The notes: generated from the letters alone by a model not told the origin. A stretch of 64,000 bases of DNA from Clarkia xantiana subsp. parviflora (GCA_036873135.1 JAPTYO010000027.1:2003195-2067194); one strand, 5' to 3'; counted from the stretch's first letter, positions 20,819 to 30,770 are shown. Program-made: numbers and translations.

Positions 20819-21551
20819 ATCACGGTCGAAGCTCCGTTACGTTCTTGACGGAAAGCTTGAACTTCTGGGCTCCGCGTAATCCTGCAAAAGGGGATGACCT
20901 GGGTGGTGACCCAGAATCCCTCTCCGATGCCTAAATGAGTATGTGATCAATGGGGTGGTAAGCAGTAATCTAAGTTCGTATTCGAGAATGTGTTTTCTGA
21001 GGTAACTTCCTCCTTTATATAGGAGGGGAAGTTACTCAGTTACCTGTGACCGTGCTTGGCCGTTTTACCCATGATTCCGCATATCTCGTTTGGGATTCCG
21101 TATATCTCGCCCCACGCTCCGCATATCTTGCCCACTCTCCGAGTATTTCGGGCACGCCCTGCGTATCTCGGGGGAGGTTTATCTATATCTTAACCGTCTC
21201 CCCACTACTCTATCTAGTAGGCGGGTTTCTCAGTCTTATCCTCTGATCACAAGTCCCAACTCCTGTCGGGGACTCCAGAGTTATCTCATTCTAGGTCACC
21301 ACCCAGGACCCTTTGTCTCACGAGACAGGTCCAGCCTCATCGGGGCTTTATCATCGGGGACTTCTCAAAGGCATATCGGGGCCTACTCAGAGGCTTCTTG
21401 TCGGGAGCATTCAGCTCATATATCGGGACCGCTAAAGTCGGGACCCTTCCTACTGGGCTTCTGGGCCTTCCAGGCCTTTCACGAGGCCCACTGGACTTAC
21501 TCGCCGTCTATTGACTGTTAACGGGGCTAACGATTACATCGGAACCCATCA
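20819..21551 (-). repeat. Gypsy-2b 5' LTR, end trimmed
   Basis: Nearly identical to 18963-19701 but lacks the terminal TGTTGG, and no primer site adjoins it. The deletion that removed gag-pol therefore also clipped the inner end of this LTR. Confidence 0.92.
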
Positions 21552-21556
21552 TTTGG

Positions 21557-22352
21557 GAGATGTACACGGACGGCTCCTCGAGTTCGGACGAATCAGGAGC
21601 AGGCTTTGGGTTGATACCACCAGGCGGAGGTGAGCCGCTTCGATATGCTTTGGCCTTAACGTTTAGGGCCACGAACAACGAAGCTGAGTTTGAGGCTCTT
21701 ATCACGGGCCTGAAAATTGCTAAAGGTACGGGAGTTGCTCACTTGAGAGTGAAGTGCGATGCGGGCCTGATTGTGAATCAAGTCCAAGGGCGATACGAGG
21801 CGAAGAGCCCGATGATGAAGAAGTACCTTCATGAGGTACAAGCCTTGAAGGAGAGCTTCAAAAGCTTCGATATTGAGGCGATTCCGAGGGAAGATAACGT
21901 GGAAGCAGATTCTTTGAGCAAATTTGCCTTGGGGGCACCCTTGGAGGAAAATCGGAAGGTGCACTTCTTGGAGAAGGTGATCTTGTCGACCACCGACCCG
22001 ACGCAGGTGTGTGCTATTGAAACAGGATCGGAGGAGGAGCCCACTTGGATGACCCCGATAGTCGCGTATCTAACTACGGGGGTAGTCCCCGATAATGAGG
22101 TGGTAGCCGACAGGATACGGTGGATCGCGGTTAACTACGTGATGCTGGACAATCAGCTATACAAGAAGGGATGGTTCTCGACTCCGTACTTGAAATGTGT
22201 GGCTGAGCCCGACACAAGTCGAATCCTGAGGGAGGTGCATGAAGGGGTCGCGGCTTGTCATGAAGGGGCTCGATCCATTATGAGGAAAGCGTTAAATCTG
22301 GGCTATTATTGGCCTACGATGAGCAAGGAGGCGACGACGTTGGTCTGATCCT
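21557..22352 (+). pseudogene. pol: Gypsy-2 second (archaeal-type) RNase H and integrase zinc domain
   Basis: Resumes after Gypsy-2b. The second RNase H shows its three acidic blocks: MYTDGSSSSDESGAGF, TNNEAEFEALITGLKIAKG and VKCDAGLIVNQVQG, ending VPREDN-like (IPREDNVEADSLSKFALG). A connector (EEPTWMTPIVAYLTTG) leads to the integrase zinc domain (EVHEGVAACHEGARSIMRK, YYWPTM, then CDACQ after the stop). A TGA at 22346-22348 interrupts just before the CDACQ cysteines. A dual RNase H is the diagnostic trait of the Tat group. Confidence 0.9.
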
Positions 22353-22700
22353 GTGATGCGTGCCAGAGGTACGCCCCGAATATCGTGGCTCCGGCCGCTA
22401 ATCAGACGTAAGAGTGCTTGGCCCTTCGCACAGTGGGGCATCGACTTGGTGGGACCTCTCCCGCAAGCACAAGGTCAGTGTAAATATTTGCTTGTGGCTA
22501 TCGATTATTTTTCGAAATGGATAGAAGCTAAGGCATTGGCCAAGACGACGGGGAACCAGATCGTCAAGTTTCTCCAAACTCATATCGTATCCAGATACGG
22601 GATTCCCAAGGTGGTGATCAGCGACAATGGTCTGGGGCTCAAGTGAAGGGTTATCTGGAGGAATTGAATATCGAGCATCGGACAGCCTCTGTCCACCATG
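22353..22700 (+). pseudogene. Gypsy-2 integrase core, first part
   Basis: After a frameshift the core domain reads WPFAQWGIDLVGPLPQ (first Asp), YFSKWIEAKALAKTT, and YGIPKVVISDNG (second Asp). The next residues shift out of frame, and coding stops at the inserted sequence at about 22701. The third acidic residue region (NGQVE) is missing, removed at the insertion site. Confidence 0.88.
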
Positions 22701-23022
22701 CTCTATAAGCTGGAAAATTTACTTCATTGATCACTAGGGATTACAATCAAGATGATACAATATTTATACTAAGTAAAACTAGGCTCACCAACTAAGACTA
22801 TACAAAGAGTTGTGAACCAGGTGCATAGTGTTTGCATAACATAACCAGGTGCATACATAGTGGCAGGGTGTATGCATAGTGAAACTAAGTGTATGCATAG
22901 TGTATTGAATGTAGTCTTCATATACACTTCTATATTCTCCCATCCTTTTCTTCCTCTTCTTTTCTTTCTTGGAAGACATCTTTAATTCCATATAATCTCA
23001 ACAAGGCTAAGTGTTGGTTCTA
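22701..23022 (-). mobile_element. About 320-bp insertion in Gypsy-2 integrase, LTR-like
   Basis: The integrase reading is lost at CCACCATGCT and resumes at GGCCAACAAAATTG. Between them is AT-rich non-coding sequence. On the minus strand 23003-22711 runs from TGTTGAGATTATATGG to AAATTTTCCA, with a TATAAATATTG box, which resembles a small solo LTR or TRIM. I cannot fix the boundaries: GCTCT and GTTCT are weak candidate flanks, and about 25 bp of integrase is missing. Family unknown. Confidence 0.5.
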
Positions 23023-23023
23023 G

Positions 23024-23563
23024 GCCAACAAAATTGTGATGGATGGCCTGAAGAAGAGGGTTTATGCCTTGAAGGGCAAATGGCTGAACGAGCTAGAAAA
23101 CGTGCTTTGGGCTGTTAGAACGACACCCAAACGATCAACTGGGGAGACTTTGTTTGGCCTTGTTTATGGCACGGAGGTTGTTGCTCCCATGGAGGTAGCT
23201 GTGGCGTCCCATCGGATGAGGTATTACGAGCCTTTGACGAATGATTAAATGAGACGTCTGGATTTGGACTTGCTCGAAGAGAAGAGGCGGGAAGCCGATG
23301 AAGTCCAGGCTCGAATGCGTTTGGCGACGGCCAGGTATTACAATCGGCGAGTTAAGTCCCGACAATTCTTCGTCGGTGAGCTGGTTTGGCGTCGCAACGA
23401 GTTTACCCTTTTGGATCAAATCAACAAGATGTCACCAAAATGGGAAGGACCTTACAAGGTCGTGGGGATGCCAGCTCCGAATGCGTACAAGTTGGAAGAC
23501 CTCGATGGCAGAGTATTGAAGCATTCTTTTAGTGGCGAACACTTGAAGAAATGTCATGCTTGA
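23024..23563 (+). pseudogene. Gypsy-2 integrase C-terminal part
   Basis: Reads NKIVMDGLKKRVYALKGKW, RTTPKRSTGETLFGLVYGTE, then a TAA (23246-23248), then LDLDLLEEKRREADE and the C-terminal module WRRNEFTLLDQINKMSPKWE followed by GPYKVV. It ends CHA-stop at 23561-23563. The matching end in Gypsy-3 is at 43121-43123. Confidence 0.88.
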
Positions 23564-24110
23564 TGAAAAGTCGCCTTAAGTGGTGCCCGATGAAAAGTCG
23601 CCTTAAGTGGTGCCCGATGAAAAGTCGCCTTAAGTGGTGCCCGATGAAAAGTCGCCTTAAGTGGTGCCCGATAAAAAGTCGCCTTGAGTGGTGCCCGATG
23701 TAAAATCGCCTTAAGTGGTGTATGTTATTTATCGTTTGATTCGATGTAAGCAAGTTTTGTGCCATCAATGAATAAAGAGGTTGCTTCTGACCAGATTATT
23801 CTTAGATTTATTCTAAGTGTTGTTTAAAAGTCGCCTTAAGTGGTGCGCGAGGTAAAGTCGCCTTAAGTGGTGCACGAGAAAAGCCGCCTTAAGTGATGCA
23901 CGAGAAAAGCCGCCTTAAGTGGTGCACGAGAAAAGTCGTCTTAAGTGATGCATGATTCTTGGATTTATTCTAAGTATTGGAAAGTCGCCTTAAGTGGTGC
24001 GTGATATTAAGTCGTTTTAAGTGATGCACGAGGTTAAGTCACCTTAAGTGGTGCAAGTTGTTAAATCGTCTTAAGTGATGTGTGAAAATATCTTAAGTGT
24101 CGGGGTTTCG
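23562..24110 (+). repeat. 27-bp minisatellite in the Gypsy-2 3' region
   Basis: Six near-perfect 27-bp units start at 23562, 23589 and so on to about 23723 (core AAAAGTCGCCTTAAGTGGTG). After a gap, a second, more divergent run covers about 23826-24110. The first unit overlaps the integrase stop codon. The core contains the palindrome CTTAAG. Small frames through it on either strand are repeat artefacts. Confidence 0.92.
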
Positions 24111-24242
24111 CCTTAAGTAAGTAAAGTCGCTTTGAGAAGTGCAATAGAAAATCGGAGCTAAGAAAGTCTGATATTCATGAGGGCTCAAAGGCCCGAGGAT
24201 TACAAAGGCCCGAGGATTACAAAAATGATTAAAGATAAGCAT

Positions 24243-26981
24243 TTAGGCTTGGTCCTTATCGGCGGTATCAGCGGGAGCAGGGTCCACAAGGTCTGTGGCA
24301 GAAGGCTCCACAGGTTCAGCCGCTGGAGGGTCGATTATCGGGACGTCAGCACTTGGAGGCTCCGCTGTGTCTTCAACAATCGCGGGAGTGCTCCCCTCAT
24401 CACTCTCCTCCGAGAGAGCAAAGTATTTCTTCGCGAAGGGAGCGAGAGATGGAGACTTGTCGAAGTTGATGGCGTCGCCATACTCCAGGTGGAGTTCCTC
24501 GACTGCGTTGAAAAGGGTGTTCTCCACCTCCGCGCTGCAGAACTTCACTGCATTAGCCCGGAAGTCTTCGGACCTCCGATAATCCTCCCGGCCCTTGGTC
24601 TTGGCCGCGACCAGCTGCGCGGGAACCTCAGCAACTTGCTCCTCCAGAGCCTTCTTTTCAAGGACCAGCTTGTCCTCAGCAACCCGCCCCTCCTGCCGTT
24701 CCCGCTTCAGGAGCCCCTCGAAGTCACGAACCTTCTTTTGGAGGTCCCGAGTCTTTCGGTCGAGGATGGCCTGCTCCTTGGCCAGTTTTCCCCACGAAGA
24801 CTCGGAGGCCGCGAGATCCTCCTCAAGCTTGGCTATGACAGGAGCCCCCTTAGCCCGCTCCTGCTCCAGGGCCTCTTCGTAGGCGAAGATGTACCCCAGG
24901 AAACGGTTGATGTCCCCCATCTCCTGTGAAGGAAGGAAGAGAAGTGTTAGTAGATGAGCAACTGGTCTTATTGATGAAGAAGAGAAAAGTGAAAGTCTTA
25001 CCTCTATCCGACGCATGCACATCTCTTGTACATCCCGGCGCATCTCCTCCTGATCCAAGGAGATCGGATACCTCATAGTAGGCAGGATTGAGCCTGCTAC
25101 CAGGTGTACAGCCAGCTCCGGGTATGTGTCCCATTGTCGAAGCTGGACCCCTTGCAGCGTTTGGATCGGGGCCCAGGGAGCATCCTTCTGTGCGGGGTCG
25201 AGGACCTTGAAAAAACTCCCGTCGAGGGGGAGAGGAGAAGGGCCGACTTGAGCCGTGGAGGGGCGTGCCTCCGACTCACCCCAGGCTGGGGAAGGAGTGA
25301 AGTCGTGTGTGGGCGACGGTTGTCGCTGTTGTTGTGAAGAAGGCGAGGGGGGCAACCCCTTGGAGGTTGGTTTCAGCGGGGACTGCCCCGTCCTCCGACG
25401 ATGGCGAAGGGAGCCGCCCTCATCAGTCTCCTCGGAGGAGTCCAGGCTCTCCACCCGACGAAATTGTTCGCCGGTCGGGGTCGCTCCACCAGAGATCAGT
25501 GGTGGCCCTTCTGAAGGAGGCGCCCCTGCTGAAGGTGGTGCACCTGCTGAAGCTCCAGCACCCGACGGAGCTCCTGAGTGACCTGCACCTAGAGGACGAG
25601 AGGAGGCTTCAAAAACATAATCAGGAAGTTCGTTCGGGCCCTTACACCAGACGATGCGCCGAGAAACATATTGGTCCTTCCCGCGGTAGTTGTAGTAGCC
25701 CGCCTTCAGGACACGAGGAGTTTCCCCTCGGAGAACACGTTTGACATCGGCGATGCGGGCCTCCATGGTCGAAGGGATCAATTCCTTCGGAACTAGCTTC
25801 CTGTACGATTTAATAGCGAGACGGAGCTTTTTACCTTCTTCAGCGTTCTAGACATCAAAGAGTTTGTCCACCTCCACACGGCTCCGCTTTGGCCTCTCCG
25901 TGGAAGGAGATCCCGACGGAGCAGCAGCCTTCTTGGCTGACTTCCTCTTCCGCGTAGGGCGGACAGCATCGTTCTCCCCCTGCTTAAGGATCAGATTGGT
26001 CAGCACGGATACCTTCTTAGCTGCAAACAGTAAAAAACAAAGGTTAGAGACGTTACCCAAGAAACCATATTGGAGGGGCCGTCGAAGAGCTGACCCCCGG
26101 AGACTATGTCGTGGAGTCGGATCCCGGCATTCACCAGGTCCCGCTCCACGATAGAATTGGCATCAATGGGAGTATAGGACTCCCCCCATCGGTAGAGCTG
26201 GATGAGATGAAGGGTCTGGAAGTCTTCATCAGAATAGGTGTGGTAAGCGGGAGGAGAGTCTGCTTCCACCTCCCATCGGGGCCAAGGGATCGAGGAGTTC
26301 TGGATGAAGAAGTAGCTCCTCTTCCACCCACTATTGTCGGACCCTGTGTCGACCAGGAGTCCCCGACCTTTGACCACCTTCCAGGTGTCATTGGTCCAGT
26401 TGCACAACCCGAGTTGCGTCTTGTTCCACTTCGGCATACGGGGGTAGAAGGCACAGACCCCCGCCTCGTTGCACTTCATCCCGTAGAAGGTCCTGAAGAG
26501 CCTGAGGCTGTAAACCCACTTCTGTCGGAAGCAGAGGATTTGGAAGGCGTTCCATAGGCGTATGGCATGGGGAGAGAAGGTGGTTGGATGCGTCTTGTAG
26601 TGTTGGCACATCTCAACCAAAGTGCCGCAGAAGGGGAATCGAATCCCCGCTGATATTTGCCCCGTAGAGACAAATACCTCCCCTTTCCGGGGACGAGTAA
26701 CCTCAAGCTTACTCGAGAGGCGAGGCCAAGGATACGGGAAGCGAGGTTCCCAGGTAGAGGTGATGCATCCCTCCCGGAGAGCTGCATCGTAAGCAATGCT
26801 GGAAATCTCGTTGAGAGCATAGTCGAAATTGAAGGGCTTTGTCCCCTCGAAACTGGATCCACTGTCTGAAATCAGCCATGGCAAGGAAAGGCACATTGGG
26901 TTTTTCGGAAAATTGCGAACGAATTAAGCAAAGACGAAGGAAAAGATATGCGAGCAACAAGGAAAAATCCTTACCAGACAT
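24243..26981 (-). pseudogene. Gypsy-2 antisense gene, four exons, one in-frame stop
   Basis: Opposite to the element. Exon 1 ATGTCTG (26981-26975); intron 26974-26866 (GTAAGG ... TTTCAG); exon 2 26865-26057; intron 26056-26016 (GTAACG ... CTAAG, chosen because it keeps the frame); exon 3 26015-25002; intron 25001-24924 (GTAAGA ... CTTCACAG, 78 bp, in frame); exon 4 24923-24243. The exons total 2511 nt, 836 codons plus stop, with one internal TAG at 25850-25848. Product: MSDSGSS start; N-terminal domain (RKGEVFVSTGQISAGIRFPF, FSPHAIRLWNAFQILCFRQK); a basic KR-rich segment like a nuclear signal (PTRKRKSAKKAAAP); a Pro/Ser-rich linker; a long coiled coil (about residues 615-740); an acidic tail. 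The N-terminal domain resembles PF04195 as I recall it. Function unknown. Confidence 0.82.
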
Positions 26982-27527
26982 GATGGCTTGAAGTAGGAAC
27001 GATGATCTGAAGGTTGTCGGAAAGTTGTTCGGAGGAGCACTTGAGTCTTCGAAATCGCAGAGCTTGGGTTCTCAGAAGTTGCAGAGAGTTTTTGAAATTT
27101 CGGAGACGGTAAAAGGGAAACTGTGCCCAGGGTTAGGGTTTTATAGGCGAAGAGGACAGTCGAAAGGACGCTCTAATCTGAATCGTCGAAGTCGAAGCGT
27201 TTTAATCTGAGCCGTTGAGATGAAACGTACAGAACGGCAACGGGCGTAATGATGAAACGGCCTGAAAAGCACTTTTTCAGAAAAAGCAGGCGCGAAAAAT
27301 CAGGCACGGGTGCCAAATATGTTGCTTCGTTATCTGCTGCATTTAATGGCTGGGGAACCGAGGAGTCTTCTCGGATTTGGTAGTTATCCTCAAGGTATCG
27401 AGGAAATGTGAACGAGAAGATTTGTATCGAGTGACTGCATCAAGGGAAAGACCCCCGACTCCGATGTCGGGAGGTCGGGAGTTGAAAGACACGACGAACT
27501 GAAAGTCTCTCATGTCTTGGGGGCAAA
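26982..27527 (-). promoter_or_regulatory. Upstream region of the Gypsy-2 antisense gene, and purine tract
   Basis: This 546-bp stretch lies between the antisense start codon and the 3' LTR. It has no coding sequence of its own. A TATA-like TATAAAAC on the minus strand (plus-strand GTTTTATA at 27147-27154) sits about 170 bp upstream of the ATG. The corresponding region of Gypsy-2b has TTATAAAAGC (20142-20151) at the same distance, so a dedicated promoter is plausible. The purine tract TGGGGGCAAA (27518-27527) abuts the LTR. Confidence 0.5.
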
Positions 27528-28225
27528 TGATGGGTTTCGCTATGGCCGTTAGGCCCTTTAACGGCGAGGAAACGTCAAATAGGTCCACTGGGCCCTAAAT
27601 GGAGGTCAAGAAGACCAAGGCGAAGGGTCCCGACAGAGGGAGTCCTGATGATGAATGGTCCCGACAGAGTCGGTCCCGATAGGTGAGCTGGATGCTCCCG
27701 ATGAGATGCCTTTAAATAGGCCCCGATGATGAATCCCTGAGAATGATTGGCCCTGTCACGATGACGAGGGGCCCCAAGCGGTGACAAAATGAGACAACTC
27801 TGGAGTCCCCGATATTAGTCGGGACTTGCTATCAGAGGTTGAGGCCGAGATACGCGGGGCGTGGCCGAGATACGCAGAGCGTGGCCGAGATACGCGGGGC
27901 GTGGTCGAGATAAGCGAGATCATGGCCTAGATAGGCGGGATCGTGCCCGAGATACGCGGAATATGGGCTAACCACCCCAACGGTTCACCAGGTAACTGAG
28001 GTACCTCTCCGCCTATAAAAGGGCAGAGGTTACCTCTAATCAGATTACGTTTTTGAGATACACTACTTGAGATTACTGCTTGCCAGTTCATACGAGATAC
28101 TCATTTAAGCATCGGAGAGGGATTCTGGGTCACCGCCCGGTCTATCCCCTCTTGCAGGATTACGTGGAGCGAAGGAGCTCGGATTGCCGTCAAAGACCGT
28201 ACCGGAGTTCCACCGAGATCCAACA
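27528..28225 (+). repeat. Gypsy-2 3' LTR (698 bp)
   Basis: TGATGGG ... GATCCAACA, followed by the target duplication CTGGC (28226-28230). A TATA box TATAAAAG lies near 28014. It has one about 20-bp subrepeat fewer than the 5' LTR. Confidence 0.95.
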
Positions 28226-28230
28226 CTGGC

Positions 28231-28396
28231 CATCACGCGACAAACCACTAACATGGATGACGTTCAGAAGATCCAGCAACAAGAGGAACGAATAGCCGAT
28301 ATCGAGACGGCTAATGCTATAACGCATCAGGATATGGCATCCATGTCGGCAAACATGGAGCGCATCATGGCACTCCTCGAGGCTCGATCAACCATC
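28231..28396 (+). pseudogene. gag: Ogre-like element A, first 48 codons of gag
   Basis: ATG at 28253 opens MDDVQKIQQQEERIADIETA ... MERIMALLEARSTI, a Gln/Glu-rich helical N-terminus. It continues the leader interrupted by Gypsy-2 and is cut at 28396 by the Copia-2 LTR. The rest of the element is not found nearby. Assignment to element A is by position. Confidence 0.55.
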
Positions 28397-29000
28397 TGTA
28401 AGCATATGGTGATGGACGTCGTAATTGGTAGCCCATAATATGTATAGTTTACCTAATGAACTTGGGTAAATGTCACATTAGGGTAGTTGGGGTAGACCCA
28501 AATCCCAATTGACATGAGAGGCCCAAAATTGGGCCTCCCTATACTAATGGTCGGCCGAAATTATAAGGAGGGTAAATTGGACTTTTGTCCACTTTACTCC
28601 TCCTATAAATAAGAGGTGTTAGGGGATTTTTAGGGTTAATCACTATTCCCTCATTAGAGTGTTTTAGAGTGAAAAACTCTCAACCCCACACCACCTAGGT
28701 TTCGGCCGAACCCTTCACCACACCAAGGGTGTGCCAATTTGCTTTCCAAGCAAACACTCTAGAGATCTGTCCCCGTGCCAAGAATTGATCAAAGGCTTTG
28801 CTGTGGAGCTTGCACCACGTAGGGCTTCTCTAACAAGAACCTCTACGGGTCCTGACCGGAGGATCGTGAACTCTCTCCAGAGAAGATCTTAGGTCTACGG
28901 ATTATCTTAAAGGTATGTGCGAATCTTCCGCCGCGTAATTTGGATTACTAGCATGTACTTTGGTTAAGTATCTGTAGTGATTACTCCCCGTAATTTAACT
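28397..29000 (+). repeat. Copia-2 5' LTR
   Basis: Starts TGTAAGCATATGG (an altered TGTTGGCATTTGG) and ends ATTTAAC near 29000, just before the primer site. It shares AATGTCACATTAGGG and CCCAATTGACATGAGAGGCC with the other copia LTRs. A TATA box TATAAATAAG lies near 28603. It is clearly more divergent from the LTR at 34238 than the two Copia-1 LTRs are from each other. Confidence 0.8.
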
Positions 29001-29001
29001 G

Positions 29002-29014
29002 TGGTATCATAGCC
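29002..29014 (+). promoter_or_regulatory. Copia-2 primer binding site, one mismatch
   Basis: TGGTATCATAGCC, one base different from the TGGTATCAGAGCC of Copia-1. Confidence 0.85.
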
Positions 29015-29384
29015 TGTGTCGGGAGTTCATGATTTTGATAAATTGATGTTCTTGAAATTTAATATTAAAAACCGAAAAATTTTAAGAAGAGAAATTTAAA
29101 TTTTCGTTTTTTAGGGTTTTGGTGAAACCGAAATTTTCATGATGTTCTTGGTTAATTTGATGTTCATGATCTTCAAGAAAAGTGTATTATTTATCAAAAT
29201 CAAACATTGGATTGTAGATCTTATTAAAATTTGATCTTAAAATTTGACCACTTATTCCCAATTTTAGCGTTTTAGCCGAAACCCTATGTAAATTACAAGG
29301 TAAAATTTTAAATTTTTAGGAACCAAGGGACAGAATTTTCGGCACAAATTTTAAATTATATTGTTTACCATATTTTTAAATTAT
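29015..29384 (+). other. Copia-2 leader remnant
   Basis: AT-rich leader similar to the start of the Copia-1 and Copia-3 leaders (AATTGATGTTCTTGAAATTT and the following about 250 bp). No gene. Confidence 0.6.
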
Positions 29385-29734
29385 AGATATGTGATCGACG
29401 CTAGAATCCTCATCTTGGAGTATGATGACCTTCTACGCATGGATCCCGGCATATTGACAGATCATGTCCCTGATAATGAAGGGGATGCGTGGAAAATGAT
29501 TTATCCTATAATGAAAAAGTTTCCTTTGTCTTGGTTTGCTGACGAAAGAGGTCGCTAATGTCTGATCAGATCGATCGAGACGATTATCAGACTTTTCGAA
29601 GGAAAGAACGCTAAGGAAATGTACGAGTTGGATGACAAACTCACTCGCATAAGCAAACTGCTAGAATCAAGCAATAAATTGCTTAAACAAATATTCGGTG
29701 GGACAAGTCGCCGTCGATGTAAGTGCGTCTAAGG
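29385..29734 (+). pseudogene. Unidentified coding segment in Copia-2, possibly captured host sequence
   Basis: One frame reads YVIDARILILEYDDLLRMDP, DHVPDNEGDAWKMIYPIMKK and SWFADERGR, then a TAA, then in the same frame CLIRSIETIIRLFEGKNAKE, YELDDKLTRISKLLESSNK and a basic end TSRRRCKCV with a stop at 29732-29734. It is not recognisable as copia gag, protease or integrase and has no counterpart at this position in Copia-1 or Copia-3. It is followed by GTATGCC and, about 90 bp on, TTTTTCAG, which look like splice sites. I do not recognise the protein. It could be a captured gene fragment or a remnant of another mobile element. Confidence 0.4.
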
Positions 29735-30179
29735 TATGCCTCATTTTTCCATGTATATAAAATAGACAATGTTTTATACAACACAAATCGTCTAATATGA
29801 TTCACTGGTGAATTCTTTTTCAGGTGTGGTGTTCTACATGACTTGAAGATTCTGAACAATCTACTTTATGTTGTTGATGCTTTGTGATTAAATCCTCTTA
29901 GTTTTCATTATAACTTTCGTTGTTCTCTCTCTTTTATGGTTATTCATGTTTATTGGATTATTGAATACAGTGATTGTTACTTAGATTGAAGAAAATTAAA
30001 ATCAGGATAAAATTCACTTATCAATTAATCGACCTTGTTAACATGATCGATTTGATAAAAATCCGATAATGAAGACAAACACCTAAAATTTTGGGAAGGT
30101 CAACTAACCGAATGAAATGATGAAATCCACACATACACAATCCAATTCATCTAAGGTCCATCAATTGCGTTCAATAAAT
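29735..30179. other. AT-rich sequence after the unidentified coding segment
   Basis: Starts with an intron-like stretch (GTATGCC to TTTTTCAG at about 29821), then a short frame ending in TGA near 29887, then AT-rich sequence with no coding signal. Confidence 0.35.
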
Positions 30180-30770
30180 GAATTTAAATCTTCCTTATTT
30201 TTTAGTACTCCATAAAATAATTAAATCGTAACGATGAACATGTGCAAAAACCGATTAAATTAAATTTTGGAAACGAAATGATTTCACCATGGGTGACAGC
30301 TGGTGATTCGCGCGATACGCACACGTTCCTCGATAAATTGGACACATCGATTCAAAGTACAAATTTAATATGAAATGTTGTTTTTGATTTAATGCTTGAT
30401 ATAAATTTTCATTTGCATTTAAGATCCATTTCGGGTTTCACTCATTGGTTTCTCATAAATCGAGAAGAAGTATGCTTAAAAAGCTACCACGATCTCGTAA
30501 AGAATCTATTAATGCAAAATGTGAAAACCTACCGCACAATTCAAAGGTGGAAGAAACCCTATAAAAATGAGTATGCGATGAAAAATGATATTGTATGTCA
30601 ACAATTATCCTATTATATGCCTCTAACGATAAGATTGGCGGAGCATTCCTTTTAAATCATACACTTCAAGAACATGGTATGAAACATGATGTATTTAGCT
30701 CAACTTCTGATCTCCTTCAAGGATGATATGATGTTGACTTCTACTCATCTCGTACCTTGTTCCTAAAAAA
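30180..30770 (+). other. Replacement segment shared by Copia-2 and Copia-3
   Basis: About 590 bp closely matching about 60236-60825 in Copia-3. In both it stands where Copia-1 has protease and the integrase core, and copia homology resumes just after it (ACACCATGAGAGCT). It contains a recurring short frame with KNEYAMKNDI and, in Copia-3, DKIGGSFIFNYTLHGHSL. It is not similar to any retrotransposon domain I know. Two copies at the same place show it was part of a propagating non-autonomous subfamily. Confidence 0.65.

Larger units (their letters stand above)
18963..21551 (-). mobile_element. Gypsy-2b, minus-strand related element nested in Gypsy-2 pol, internally deleted
   Basis: Two almost identical LTRs in reverse orientation (18963-19701 and 20819-21551) flank 1.1 kb of internal sequence. 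The flanks are CTTGG (18958-18962) and TTTGG (21552-21556). Removing the element and one flank copy restores EENTWEMYTDGSS, the join expected from Gypsy-3, so the duplication is CTTGG with one later change. On its own strand the element has the purine tract GGGGGCAAA before the 3' LTR and the 5' part of the antisense gene, but no primer site, gag or pol. I count about seven LTR differences by eye, so it is young. Confidence 0.93.
14341..28225 (+). mobile_element. Gypsy-2, complete Tat-type Ty3/gypsy element (13.9 kb)
   Basis: Two near-identical LTRs (14341-15057, 27528-28225) flanked by the exact 5-bp duplication CTGGC (14336-14340 and 28226-28230). The internal order is primer site, gag-protease, RT, RNase H, [nested Gypsy-2b], second RNase H, integrase, minisatellite, antisense gene, purine tract. 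The second RNase H before the integrase and the antisense gene near the 3' LTR mark the Tat lineage. The LTRs differ by a few substitutions and one extra about 20-bp subrepeat in the 5' copy, so the insertion is recent relative to its pol damage. Confidence 0.95.

Noticed and set aside
25848..25850. The TAG as the natural end of the Gypsy-2 antisense gene
   Set aside because: The same frame continues for more than 500 codons beyond it with coiled-coil character and a well-formed intron, so a nonsense change is more likely.
24177..26557. Plus-strand reading frames of 95-250 codons across the Gypsy-2 3' region
   Set aside because: They are complements of the well-supported antisense exons and have no recognisable domain.
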